Part shown: positions 1 through 5,775 of the stretch, piece by piece
Layout of the letters: every line of letters starts with the position of its first letter
Numbering within the stretch: the first letter of the stretch is position 1
NCBI GenBank assembly: GCA_002938075.1
Contig: PTLK01000090.1
Location: 1 to 7,358 of the forward strand
Origin: Alphaproteobacteria bacterium MarineAlpha3_Bin3
GTDB lineage: Bacteria; Pseudomonadota; Alphaproteobacteria; Rhodospirillales; Casp-alpha2
Reading direction: 5' to 3'
Length of the DNA stretch: 7,358 bases
Program-made: the position numbers and the translations under genes
The notes under the pieces: model-generated
Told to the model about the DNA's origin: nothing
What the model saw: the letters and a program-made list of their open reading frames with translations, nothing else
The model's database searches: none

Positions 1-510
1 GGCGCCGACACCTATTTCTACTTAGCCACCACGGACGGCAGCACGACGCCCGGGAGCGGAGACGTGATCGCTACGGCAAATTTCGTTTCCGGCACCGATA
101 AATTTGTTTTCAAGAGCTCCGCCTTCGGCGATGGCGGACTCTTAGGCACCGTCAGCATCACCGACGTCCCGTTCGACACCAACGAGTCGAAGACACTCAC
201 CAATTTGACAACGGCGGCCAACACCGACCGGGAGGCCTACTTTGTCGAGTTAACAACCGACTCCACCCTCAACGCCGCGCTGTTCAATTCGATCGACACG
301 GCGGTGGCAGCTCCCACTGGCGATGGGAAAGCCGACGGCAAGGGGTTCATCATCGTCGACAACGGCATAGACACAAAAATCCTGTTCGACCCCGACTTCT
401 CCGCCGCCTCGGGCGGGTCGCTGATTGAGATCGCCACCATCACCGGGCTTGCCGATGGCAGCACCATCGACGACGCGATCGATAACCCGGACCTGGTGGT
501 CGTACCCTGA
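1..510 (+). CDS. C-terminal part of an RTX-like, type I-secreted surface/adhesin protein (5' partial)
   Basis: The frame is open from base 1 to the TGA at 508-510, giving the last 169 residues of a longer protein whose start lies outside the window. The sequence is acidic, rich in D, G, T, S and A, and has no cysteine. Residues 21-43 (DVIATANFVSGTDKFVF, then KSSAFG) follow the 'D-x-I-x-x-F-x-x-G-x-D-K-F-x-F' pattern that closes many RTX/hemolysin-type calcium-binding secreted proteins. Later come GKGFIIVDNG, DTKILFDPDF (about 113-132) and a terminal beta-rich stretch, IEIATITGL (142-150), ending in DLVVVP. A hydrophobic, uncleaved C-terminus is typical of type I secretion signals. An ABC transporter and an HlyD-type adaptor begin 480 bp downstream on the same strand, which supports the inference that this is their cargo. 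No nonapeptide GGxGxDxUx repeat is visible in this piece, so the specific RTX label is less certain than secretion itself. Confidence 0.75.
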   Translation, partial: GADTYFYLATTDGSTTPGSGDVIATANFVSGTDKFVFKSSAFGDGGLLGTVSITDVPFDTNESKTLTNLTTAANTDREAYFVELTTDSTLNAALFNSIDTAVAAPTGDGKADGKGFIIVDNGIDTKILFDPDFSAASGGSLIEIATITGLADGSTIDDAIDNPDLVVVP

Positions 511-540
511 ACCGGCCCACCCGGGCCCGTCGTCGGATTC

Positions 541-651
541 ATGCGATCCGACCTTTCCTGGCCACTTGTTTCCTACCGCCTTGTCCTCACCCTAGCCCTC
601 CTCTTGCCCATACCGGTTGCGATGGCCGATGTCACCGGCAGGGTCATTTGA
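541..651 (+). pseudogene. Truncated exported-protein ORF: signal peptide plus a few mature residues
   Basis: An ATG at 541 opens a 36-codon frame ending in TGA at 649-651. It encodes a classic Sec signal peptide: a short N-terminus with Arg, a hydrophobic core LVLTLALLLPIPVAMA, and an AMA|D cleavage site. It then reads DVTGRVI and stops. Signal peptide followed by 'DVTGRVI' resembles the start of small exported thermonuclease (SNase-like) proteins, where the next residues are usually D-G-D-T. Here the frame stops instead, and I could not find the continuation in any frame. I read it as the 5' remnant of a lost gene. There is no strong Shine-Dalgarno sequence. A 5-bp hairpin (CGCCC/GGGCG, 653-666) follows the stop. 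A genuine short secreted peptide is the alternative. Confidence 0.35.
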
Positions 652-903
652 CCGCCCCGAAGGGCGTGATCAGCCGCAACGTCCGAACCTGGCCGCGGTC
701 CCCGTCGCACGCGCATCGTTTTGGTAGTATCCCTGGGGGGATGTTGCGTAAAATTCTAACTGTGGGAAAATCGGGCGGAAAGGGTTTTCTTTGTTTTCAA
801 GGACTTGTGGGTTTGGGGGCGGCGGGCGCCGGGGCCGCAAGCGGCGACGTTTCAGCCGCCCCCCGCCAAGCCGCCGGCCGGTCATTAACTAACTGACAAT
901 ACA
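652..903. other. Intergenic stretch without a supported gene
   Basis: This lies between the truncated ORF and the T1SS promoter. Frames are open (for example from ATG 741 to TGA 894-896, 51 residues), but the product is low-complexity Gly/Ala and no start has a properly spaced ribosome binding site. A small hairpin (ATCCC/GGGAT, 729-742) is present. I recognise no RNA gene or known riboswitch motif. Confidence 0.4.
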
Positions 904-932
904 GTGTTTTTCCCCTTAAGCCGTGCTATGCT
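904..932 (+). promoter_or_regulatory. Probable extended -10 promoter of the T1SS operon
   Basis: The sequence TGCTATGCT at 924-932 contains a -10-like TATGCT (927-932) preceded by the extended -10 dinucleotide TG (924-925). The hexamer 17 bp upstream is GTGTTT (904-909), a poor -35, which fits with reliance on the extended -10. Transcription would begin near 939, giving a leader of about 54 bases before the ATG at 993. This is motif reading only. Confidence 0.4.
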
Positions 933-939
933 CCGGCTC

Positions 940-958
940 CCCGGCCTGAAGGGTCGGG
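940..958 (+). promoter_or_regulatory. Leader hairpin in the T1SS 5' UTR
   Basis: CCCGGCC (940-946) pairs with GGTCGGG (952-958) around a 5-base loop, giving 7 bp with one G-U. It lies at the predicted start of the transcript and 34 bases before the ABC transporter start. It may protect the 5' end or tune expression. No T-tract follows, so it is not an evident attenuator. Confidence 0.35.
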
Positions 959-992
959 TCCACCGTAGGCGAACCTGGGAATACGGAAACGC

Positions 993-2705
993 ATGAAAGA
1001 GCTTTTGGCCCGCCTGAAATCGCGCCCGGCGATCTTTTCCGAGATGATCGCCGCCTCGCTGCTGGCCAATATCCTGGCCCTGGCGACGCCGTTGTTCGTC
1101 ATCCAGGTGCTGAACCGTTATATCGCCCACGGGGTCGACGCGACGTTGGCGACCCTTGCCATCGGTACGGTGATCGCCATCCTGCTGGAGTTCGGCTTCC
1201 GTCAGGTGCGGCTGCGCCTGGCCGCCAGCGTCAACGCCCCCTTCAACCGGGAGCTGACCAATTCCGCCTTCGCCGTGCTCACCGGCGCCAAGTCGGCGGC
1301 CGGCGAAGCCATGGCCCCGGGGCTGCGCCAACAGATCGTTTCCGGCGCCGACACCATCCAGACCACCTATGCGGCGCCCAACGTGGCGGCATTGTTCGAC
1401 GTGCCGTTCGTGCTGATCTTCGTCTCCGTGCTGTTCCTGCTGAGCCCGACCCTGGCGGTGATCGTGGCCGTCTTCCTGGTTGCCGTCTTCGCCGTCGCGT
1501 TGATGACCATGGCGACCCTTCGCGCCCCCACCCGCGACATGTTGACCACCGGCGGGCGGCGCGGCACGCTGATCGGCGCCGCCATCACCGCCGCCGACAC
1601 GGTCCGCGCCTTCAACGCGCAAAATTTCATCAATCGGCAATGGCGCAATGAATCGGCGCTGTTCCAAAGGCTGCACCGCATCGTCATGGGCCGCCAGGGG
1701 GTGGTGCAGACGTTGAGTATCAGCGCCCAGGGGTTGATGTCCGTCGCCGTCATCGCCACCGGCGCCGTCCTCGTGGTCCAGGGCCAGATGGACGTCGGCA
1801 GCATGATCGGCGCCAACATCCTCGCCGCCCGGGCGCTGGGCCCGCTCATCAAGCTGGCGCAGATGAGCGAGTCCTTTGTCAAGGCGCGCCAGGCACTGGC
1901 GTTGCTCCACGAGTTTTCCAAGATCCCCCGGGAACGGACCGAAGGATCGGCGCTCGGCGAATACTCAGGCGCCTTGGAGTTCCAGGACCTGGGCTTCGCC
2001 CACCCCGGACAGCGGACGCCGCTTTTCGAATCCATGAGCCTGAAACTGGAACCGAAAGCGCTTTTGGTCGTCGCCGGTTCCAACGGCGCCGGCAAGACGA
2101 CCCTGGCCAGGCTGATCGTCGGCCTGCTGGAACCGACCCGGGGCAAGATCCTGGCGAACGGCGTCGATCTGGCCCAGATCGTTCCCGAATGGTGGCGTAA
2201 GCAGATCGTCTACCTGCCCCAGGAGCCCGGTTTCCTCAACGCCACCATCCGCGATAACCTGTTGGCCGGCAATCCGGACCTCGACGACGGCGCCCTCAAC
2301 GATCTTGCCCACGCCGCCGGCCTCAAATCCTTCATCGACCAAAGCCCCGAAGGCTTCGAGACCCCCTTGACCGCCAACGGCGCCAACCTGTCCCTCGGCG
2401 TGCGCCGCCGGCTGGCGCTGGCCCGGGCGCTGGCCACCGACGGCATGCTGGTGGTGATCGACGAACCGACCGAGGGCCTCGACACGGAAGGCGCCCAGTT
2501 GGTCATCGAAACCATAAATAAGCTAGCCAAGCGCGGGCGCACCATCGTCGTCTTTTCCCACAATCCGCAGATCCTCGCCGCCGCGCCTCAATACGTGGAC
2601 CTGAATTCGAAACCGGTGCCGAAGTTGGTGAGGAACAAAAAGGACGACAAAGGCCCGGTGCCGCTGGAAGCCGTTCCGACACCGGCCAAGGAGTCAGGAT
2701 CATGA
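993..2705 (+). CDS. Type I secretion system ABC transporter, permease/ATPase (PrtD-like)
   Basis: This 570-residue protein is the inner-membrane ATPase that drives one-step export of the cargo from the cytoplasm through the adaptor and an outer-membrane channel. Residues about 18-290 form the six-helix membrane domain (helices near 18-40, 52-70, 130-150, 153-172, 245-265 and 275-290), including the DVPF motif (136-139) typical of T1SS permeases. There is no N-terminal C39-peptidase-like domain, and the length matches the PrtD branch. The nucleotide-binding domain has Walker A GSNGAGKTT (362-370, Lys368), a Q-loop YLPQ (Gln410), Walker B ending in Asp490 with catalytic Glu491, D-loop EGLD, and H-loop His523. 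The signature motif is altered: LSLGV (466-470) instead of LSGGQ. The ATG at 993 gives the hydrophilic N-terminus normal for the family; its ribosome binding site is weak (GGAA, 985-988). The stop overlaps the next gene by ATGA. Confidence 0.93.
   Translation: MKELLARLKSRPAIFSEMIAASLLANILALATPLFVIQVLNRYIAHGVDATLATLAIGTVIAILLEFGFRQVRLRLAASVNAPFNRELTNSAFAVLTGAKSAAGEAMAPGLRQQIVSGADTIQTTYAAPNVAALFDVPFVLIFVSVLFLLSPTLAVIVAVFLVAVFAVALMTMATLRAPTRDMLTTGGRRGTLIGAAITAADTVRAFNAQNFINRQWRNESALFQRLHRIVMGRQGVVQTLSISAQGLMSVAVIATGAVLVVQGQMDVGSMIGANILAARALGPLIKLAQMSESFVKARQALALLHEFSKIPRERTEGSALGEYSGALEFQDLGFAHPGQRTPLFESMSLKLEPKALLVVAGSNGAGKTTLARLIVGLLEPTRGKILANGVDLAQIVPEWWRKQIVYLPQEPGFLNATIRDNLLAGNPDLDDGALNDLAHAAGLKSFIDQSPEGFETPLTANGANLSLGVRRRLALARALATDGMLVVIDEPTEGLDTEGAQLVIETINKLAKRGRTIVVFSHNPQILAAAPQYVDLNSKPVPKLVRNKKDDKGPVPLEAVPTPAKESGS
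2688..2693 (+). promoter_or_regulatory. Strong ribosome binding site for the adaptor gene
   Basis: AAGGAG lies inside the end of the ABC transporter gene, 8 bases before the ATG at 2702. With the ATGA stop/start overlap it fixes the adaptor start and indicates translational coupling of the two subunits. Confidence 0.8.
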
Positions 2706-4021
2706 CCCCGAATCCGGACAAGCAAAAATTCTCGGCCGCGGCGGAGATTCCCGAGGACGACGGCGAACGCGGGACCCACCTGTTCTTGGCCCTGTGCACC
2801 GCCTTCGTGGTCGCTTTCTTCGCCTGGAGTTATTTCGGCAAGCTGGACGTGGTCTCGGTGGCCCTGGGCGAGGTCGTCCCATCGTCCCAGGTCAAGAGCA
2901 TCCAGCACCTGGAAGGCGGGATCGTCCGCGAAATCCTGGTCCGCGAAGGCGACGCCGTGAAGCAGGGCCAGCCCCTGGTCAACCTGGAGCCGTTGGCCTC
3001 CGGCGCCGACGTCGAAGAGCTCAACGCCCGCATCACGTCGTTGCGGGCAGAAATCGCCCGCCTCAAAGCCGAGGTCAAGGGCGCCGACGCTCCAGCCTAT
3101 CCCGACGACATCCGGCGCGATCACCCGGAACTGGTCAAGGAAGCGACGGCGTTCTTCAACACCCGCATCAGCCTGGCCAGGAACCAACTGGCCGGACAGC
3201 GCCAACAGATCGCCCAACAGGAACGAAAGATCGACGAGGTCACGGCGCGGCTGAATAACAACCGCCACCGGTTGACCCTGCTTTTGGAACAGATCGGTAT
3301 TTCCGAACAGTTGCTGAAGGAGAAGTTGTCCAACCGCATGCAGCACCTGAACCTGCTCAAGGAAGCGGCGGGGCTGAAAGGCAAGATCGGCGAGGACAAG
3401 GCCGGCCTGCGGCGGGCCACGTCGGCCCGCAAAGAGGCGCTGAACAAGCTCGGCTCCATCCGCGACGCCTTCCGCGAGAAGGCCCAGGAGGGCCTGGAAA
3501 AGAAACGCCGTGAGTTCGAGGAATTTTCCAACCGGCTGCGAAAATACGAGGATTCCCTGAAGCGGACGGTGCTGCGCTCGCCCGTCGACGGCGTCGTCAA
3601 GACCCTTTACGTGGTCACCATCGGCGGCGTGGTGGGGCCCGGGGCCACCGTCGCCGACGTGGTGCCGGTGGGCGACCGCCTGATCATCGAGGCCAGGCTA
3701 CCGACCCAGGATATCGGCTACGTCCTTCCAGGGCAGACGGCGTTGGTGATGCTGGCCTCGTCGGACGCGATCCGCTTCGGCAACCTCAAGGGCGAAGTCG
3801 TCCACGTCAGCCCCGACGCCATCGAGGCCGCCGGGGGGGCGCCGTTCTACAAGGTCCGCATCGCCACAGAAAAAGACTTCTTCGAGCGCCACGGCGTCAT
3901 ATACCGCCTCGTGCCCGGGGTCCAGGTGACGTGCTCGATCCGCACCGGCCAGCGCTCGGTGCTGGCCTACCTGACGGACCCGTTCCTCGGCTCCTTTCAG
4001 ACCGCGCTTAGGGAACGCTAG
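2702..4021 (+). CDS. HlyD-family type I secretion periplasmic adaptor (membrane fusion protein)
   Basis: This 439-residue protein links the ABC transporter in the inner membrane to a TolC-like outer-membrane channel. A short cytoplasmic N-terminus (1-24) precedes one transmembrane helix (about 27-45). The first lipoyl half-motif follows, with SIQHLEGGIVREILVREGD starting at residue 66. Residues about 90-290 are rich in K/R/E/L heptads and form the long alpha-helical hairpin. The second lipoyl half (LRSPVDGVVKTLYV) and the beta-barrel domain come next. The C-terminus has the family hallmark: a YRLVPG-x-x-V segment, then 'RTGQRSVLAYLTDPF' and a terminal ALRER. Length and domain order are normal and nothing appears missing. 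The gene is translationally coupled to the ABC transporter and ends in a TAG that is part of a large hairpin. Confidence 0.95.
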   Translation: MTPNPDKQKFSAAAEIPEDDGERGTHLFLALCTAFVVAFFAWSYFGKLDVVSVALGEVVPSSQVKSIQHLEGGIVREILVREGDAVKQGQPLVNLEPLASGADVEELNARITSLRAEIARLKAEVKGADAPAYPDDIRRDHPELVKEATAFFNTRISLARNQLAGQRQQIAQQERKIDEVTARLNNNRHRLTLLLEQIGISEQLLKEKLSNRMQHLNLLKEAAGLKGKIGEDKAGLRRATSARKEALNKLGSIRDAFREKAQEGLEKKRREFEEFSNRLRKYEDSLKRTVLRSPVDGVVKTLYVVTIGGVVGPGATVADVVPVGDRLIIEARLPTQDIGYVLPGQTALVMLASSDAIRFGNLKGEVVHVSPDAIEAAGGAPFYKVRIATEKDFFERHGVIYRLVPGVQVTCSIRTGQRSVLAYLTDPFLGSFQTALRER

Positions 4022-4065
4022 AGCGCGTCAAGTTTGAAAGAAATCATTCGAACTTGGTGCGCTCT
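4020..4065 (+). terminator. 19-bp palindromic hairpin at the end of the T1SS operon
   Basis: Bases 4020-4038 pair without interruption with 4047-4065 (outer arm AGAGCGC/GCGCTCT, inner arm AAGTTTGAA/TTCGAACTT) around an 8-base loop (4039-4046). Three of the 19 pairs are G-U. The left arm begins in the adaptor's TAG stop codon. No T-run follows, so it is either a non-classical terminator or 3' end protector, or a copy of a repeated extragenic palindrome. It sits between convergent genes, where a bidirectional terminator would be expected. Confidence 0.6.
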
Positions 4066-4087
4066 GGTTGCGGGGTAAGCCGCAACC
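4066..4087 (+). repeat. Perfect 8-bp hairpin abutting the T1SS terminator palindrome
   Basis: GGTTGCGG (4066-4073) and CCGCAACC (4080-4087) pair perfectly around GGTAAG. It starts on the base directly after the 19-bp stem ends, so the two helices could stack coaxially. It has no T-tract. Confidence 0.55.
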
Positions 4088-4138
4088 CGCCGCGCAGCGG
4101 TCGACAGCCCCAGTGGTGCATGAACGGGCGTCTGAACG

Positions 4139-4170
4139 CAGGGTTGATCGTGTGATCGCGATCAATCCTG
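4139..4170. repeat. 12-bp inverted repeat downstream of the split creatininase gene
   Basis: CAGGGTTGATCG (4139-4150) pairs with CGATCAATCCTG (4159-4170) around an 8-base loop, with one G-U. An outer GCGT/ACGC pair (4128-4131 with 4173-4176) could extend it across an internal loop. It lies 47 bases beyond the stop of the minus-strand gene and may end that transcript, though no T-run is present on either side. Confidence 0.45.
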
Positions 4171-4217
4171 ACACGCTATAAAGGTTCGAAGCCACGGACA
4201 TCGACTGCAAGGGCGGC

Positions 4218-4415
4218 TCAAGTCGCGGCCAGGAAAGCCTGGTAATCGGCGCTCAATTCGGCGACCGCGGCTTCGAGCAGCCGTTCGCCGATCTCTTCGG
4301 TCGCCAGGCTCGGGTCGGAGCCGATGCGCCCGTCGGGGAAACGGCGGCGGTAGTCCTCGGCGTCGTAGATGGGGCCTTGGGGGGCGCGTTTCGGGATCAG
4401 TTTGTTTTTCTTCAC
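4218..4415 (-). CDS. Creatininase-family protein, C-terminal fragment
   Basis: The apparent 65-residue ORF begins at a GTG (4415). The reading frame extends upstream through nine sense codons to 4442, next to the stop of the N-terminal fragment, so the GTG is probably an internal valine codon and not a true start. FPDGRIGSDPSLATEEIG is the conserved 'G-x-x-G-D/S-P-x-x-A-T-x-E-x-G' end region of the family, followed by an amphipathic helix. It contains no catalytic residue and would have no function alone. Confidence 0.6.
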   Translation of the reverse strand: MKKNKLIPKRAPQGPIYDAEDYRRRFPDGRIGSDPSLATEEIGERLLEAAVAELSADYQAFLAAT

Positions 4416-4443
4416 CCTTGCGGCGTCCTCTGGGTAGCCGTAA

Positions 4444-4908
4444 TTAGGTCAGCGCCACCTCGGACGGCGTCGCGTGGAAGCCCTCGGCGTCGCCGAACAC
4501 CTCGTCGGCGATGGCGATGACGCTTTTGATCTGCCACCAGTTACGGACCTCGCAACGGACCGGGGGCCGGTTGCCGCCGTGGCCGTTGACGAAGAAGAAA
4601 CGGTCGAACCCGTGCCGCGCAAACGATTTGACGATATCGCCGACGACGGCGATCAGGGTCGATGGCCTGAGCGACGCCGAACCGGGAAAGCCCAGATGAT
4701 GCTGGGCCATGCCGACGTTGATGGTCGGCGCCACCAGGACGTCCAGTTCGCCGCCGATGCGCTCGGCGATCAATTCCGGGCAGATGGCGTCGGTGCCGAT
4801 GAAGCCGGTGGGGCCGTGCTGTTCGGTGGAGCCGATGGGCTGGATAATGCCCGTCGAACGCTCCAGATAGGCCTCAACCTCGGGCCATGTACAAAGCTGC
4901 AACCGCAT
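4444..4908 (-). CDS. Creatininase-family protein, N-terminal fragment
   Basis: This 154-residue fragment carries most of the metal-dependent amidohydrolase core. The motif IQPIGSTEQHGPTGFIGTD (residues 22-40) supplies Glu29, His31 and Asp40, equivalent to metal ligands in creatininase. NVGMAQHHLGFPG (64-76) is the usual substrate-side loop, and VNGHGGN (107-113) supplies the ligand His110. Directly after it comes RPPVRCEVRNWW, which in relatives I recall lies more than 20 residues further on. The fragment stops after HATPSEVALT. The ATG at 4908 has a purine-rich AAGGGAAG a few bases upstream, so the start is credible. The family includes creatinine hydrolases and other cyclic-amide hydrolases; the substrate cannot be told from this sequence. 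Confidence 0.7.
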   Translation of the reverse strand: MRLQLCTWPEVEAYLERSTGIIQPIGSTEQHGPTGFIGTDAICPELIAERIGGELDVLVAPTINVGMAQHHLGFPGSASLRPSTLIAVVGDIVKSFARHGFDRFFFVNGHGGNRPPVRCEVRNWWQIKSVIAIADEVFGDAEGFHATPSEVALT

Positions 4909-4959
4909 GGCGCTTCCCTTCGGCCTTGATCCTTATCCAGCGGGGTTGGAGACGTAAAC

Positions 4960-4986
4960 GACGGGGCCCGGACAAACCGGCCCGTC
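4960..4986 (-). terminator. Probable terminator after the small basic protein gene
   Basis: On the minus strand GACGGG-CCGG pairs with CCGG-(GC bulge)-CCCGTC around a TTTGT loop: a 10-bp GC-rich stem that overlaps the TGA stop of the 4985-5155 gene. It is followed by TCGTTT, a weak T-tract. It would partly insulate the downstream creatininase gene. Confidence 0.5.
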
Positions 4987-5155
4987 AGTCCACGGGCGGC
5001 GCATCGTCTTTCGTTACGTCCGTGTCCGTTTCACCGAGGGCGGCCTTTTTCTCCGCCGCCTTTTCTCTTTTCGCCTCTAGCCGGGCGGCTTTCTTCGCCG
5101 CTTTCGACTTCTCGCGCTCAAAACGCTCGAACCTGTAGTTGGGTTTCCGGACCAT
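4985..5155 (-). CDS. Small, highly basic conserved hypothetical protein
   Basis: From the ATG at 5155 this encodes 56 residues beginning MVRKPNYRFERFEREKSKAA. It continues as an uninterrupted K/A/E/R helix (AAKKAARLEAKREKAAEKKAA) and ends in an acidic tail (ETDTDVTKDDAPPVD). The 'M-x-R-K-P-N-Y-R-F-E-R-x-E-R' opening is one I recognise from short uncharacterised alphaproteobacterial proteins, so I chose this ATG. The frame also extends upstream to a TTG at 5227, but those 24 extra residues do not resemble the family. An AAAGG lies 14 bases upstream of the ATG, farther than optimal. There is no signal peptide or membrane segment; it is presumably cytoplasmic and possibly nucleic-acid binding, given the charge. 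Its function is unknown. Confidence 0.7.
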   Translation of the reverse strand: MVRKPNYRFERFEREKSKAAKKAARLEAKREKAAEKKAALGETDTDVTKDDAPPVD

Positions 5156-5682
5156 GGTGGCAGCTATACCTTTATCGATCGTATTTCCGTTGTCGTTGAT
5201 TTTAGCCGTCAATGGAAACGGGCACAATCACGGGGACGCGAACAAACCACTAAATCGGCCGAAAGGCATACTAATTCAAGGGTTTGGAATGGTACCCAGG
5301 GAGGGAACTTACCTATACCAACAATTCCCGGCGCTCAAGGTAATAATTTGAAATGCCGTGGGTTTTAGCGATGGCCGACGGTAGTAATTTTACCACTGCC
5401 GCTTAGCTTGGCAGGCTTGAAACTTAGGACTTCGGCCTGAACCAAAGGCAGTAGATTCAAATCGGGGGCACGATCTCTACCATTTCGTAATCCGGTTTCG
5501 GCTTTCGTTCCAATCCCCGGTAAAACGGATGCGCAAGGTCCCCGACGGTATTGTTGCACAGGTTGAACCCCAACGCGACAAGGGCGAGCAATGGCAACCG
5601 TAGCTTTCTGGTCTTTAGCAAAAAATAGCGTGCGGAAATCCCTGATTTTCGGCACCCACATGCCAAATTGCATAACCTGACC
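5156..5682. other. Intergenic, less GC-rich region with no well-supported gene
   Basis: Base composition shifts to more A/T than the flanking genes. Short open frames exist on both strands but lack good ribosome binding sites or recognisable domains. One plus-strand frame from ATG 5154 to 5351 has a hydrophobic start, but its ATG is the reverse face of the CCATGG used by the minus-strand gene. I see no tRNA, insertion-sequence end or known RNA motif. Confidence 0.4.
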
Positions 5683-5711
5683 AATGTCCGCTTTGGGTCA
5701 AAATCAGACAT
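5457..5711 (-). CDS. Doubtful 84-residue ORF whose start lies in a palindromic repeat
   Basis: The first ten codons, MSDFDPKRTL, are simply the translation of the first palindrome copy (5683-5712), and no ribosome binding site precedes the ATG. The middle has a basic, then hydrophobic segment (KTRKLRLPLLALVALGFNL, residues 33-51) that could be a signal or membrane helix. It is followed by a hydrophilic tail, NTVGDLAHPFYRG...VEIVPPI. If a real gene is present, translation may begin later, at a TTG near 5621. I recognise no family. It may equally be a chance frame. Confidence 0.22.
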   Translation of the reverse strand: MSDFDPKRTLVRLCNLACGCRKSGISARYFLLKTRKLRLPLLALVALGFNLCNNTVGDLAHPFYRGLERKPKPDYEMVEIVPPI

Positions 5712-5712
5712 A
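5683..5712. repeat. Degenerate palindrome, copy 1 of 3
   Basis: The left arm 5683-5694 is exactly AATGTCCGCTTT. The right arm 5701-5712 (AAATCAGACATA) matches the reverse complement at 9 of 12 positions, with a 6-base loop. ATGTC/GACAT and TTT/AAA pair; the mismatches are internal. Confidence 0.65.
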
Positions 5713-5728
5713 AACGCCGGTGCTGAAA

Positions 5729-5759
5729 AAGGTCTGCTTTATGGGGTAAAGCGGACATT
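5729..5759. repeat. Degenerate palindrome, copy 2 of 3
   Basis: The right arm 5748-5759 is exactly AAAGCGGACATT. The left arm 5729-5740 (AAGGTCTGCTTT) matches its complement at 10 of 12 positions. As RNA, 5732-5741 and 5747-5756 give ten continuous pairs, one of them U-G, around a TGGGG loop. It is the best-folded copy. Confidence 0.7.
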
Positions 5760-5775
5760 TAAACTCATGCCCGGG

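Larger units (their letters stand above)
4218..4908 (-). pseudogene. Creatininase-family amidohydrolase gene split by a stop/frameshift
   Basis: Two minus-strand ORFs (4444-4908 and 4218-4415) are the N- and C-terminal parts of one creatininase-family gene. The first ends in HATPSEVALT followed by TAA (4446-4444). If one base (4443) is skipped, the next codons read Y-G-Y-P-E-D-A-A-R and run in frame into V-K-K-N-K-L, the start of the second ORF. In related proteins 'HATPSEVALT' is followed by Q-Y-x-Y-P, so a CAA codon changed to TAA plus an inserted T explains the break. The second ORF ends with RRRFPDGRIGSDPSLAT and a helical tail, the normal family C-terminus. The rejoined product would be about 230 residues against about 260 usual, because a block after the GHGGN motif also appears to be missing. 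It is most likely inactive unless the break is an assembly error. Confidence 0.75.

Noticed and set aside
648..896. Plus-strand open frame between the cargo gene and the T1SS operon (TTG start, or ATG at 741)
   Set aside because: The product is low-complexity Gly/Ala/Arg, there is no spaced ribosome binding site, and no recognisable domain.
885..1910. Long minus-strand open frame (341 residues)
   Set aside because: It is antisense to the ABC transporter. The product is rich in D, G, H, Q and R, as expected for a GC-rich shadow frame.
2588..3346. Long minus-strand open frame opposite the adaptor gene
   Set aside because: It is a shadow of the HlyD coding sequence in a GC-rich genome; the plus-strand protein has full family support.
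4183..4193. GGTTCGAAGCC, resembling a tRNA T-loop and possible attachment site
   Set aside because: Only about two stem pairs form and no acceptor, D or anticodon arm precedes it; no integrase is nearby.
4028..4210. Minus-strand open frame across the hairpin cluster
   Set aside because: It runs through three stable inverted repeats, has no ribosome binding site, and its composition is not protein-like.
5154..5351. Plus-strand frame with a signal-peptide-like start sharing CCATGG with the minus-strand basic protein
   Set aside because: The hydrophobic start is suggestive, but there is no good ribosome binding site or recognisable mature domain, and the ATG is forced by the palindromic CCATGG.
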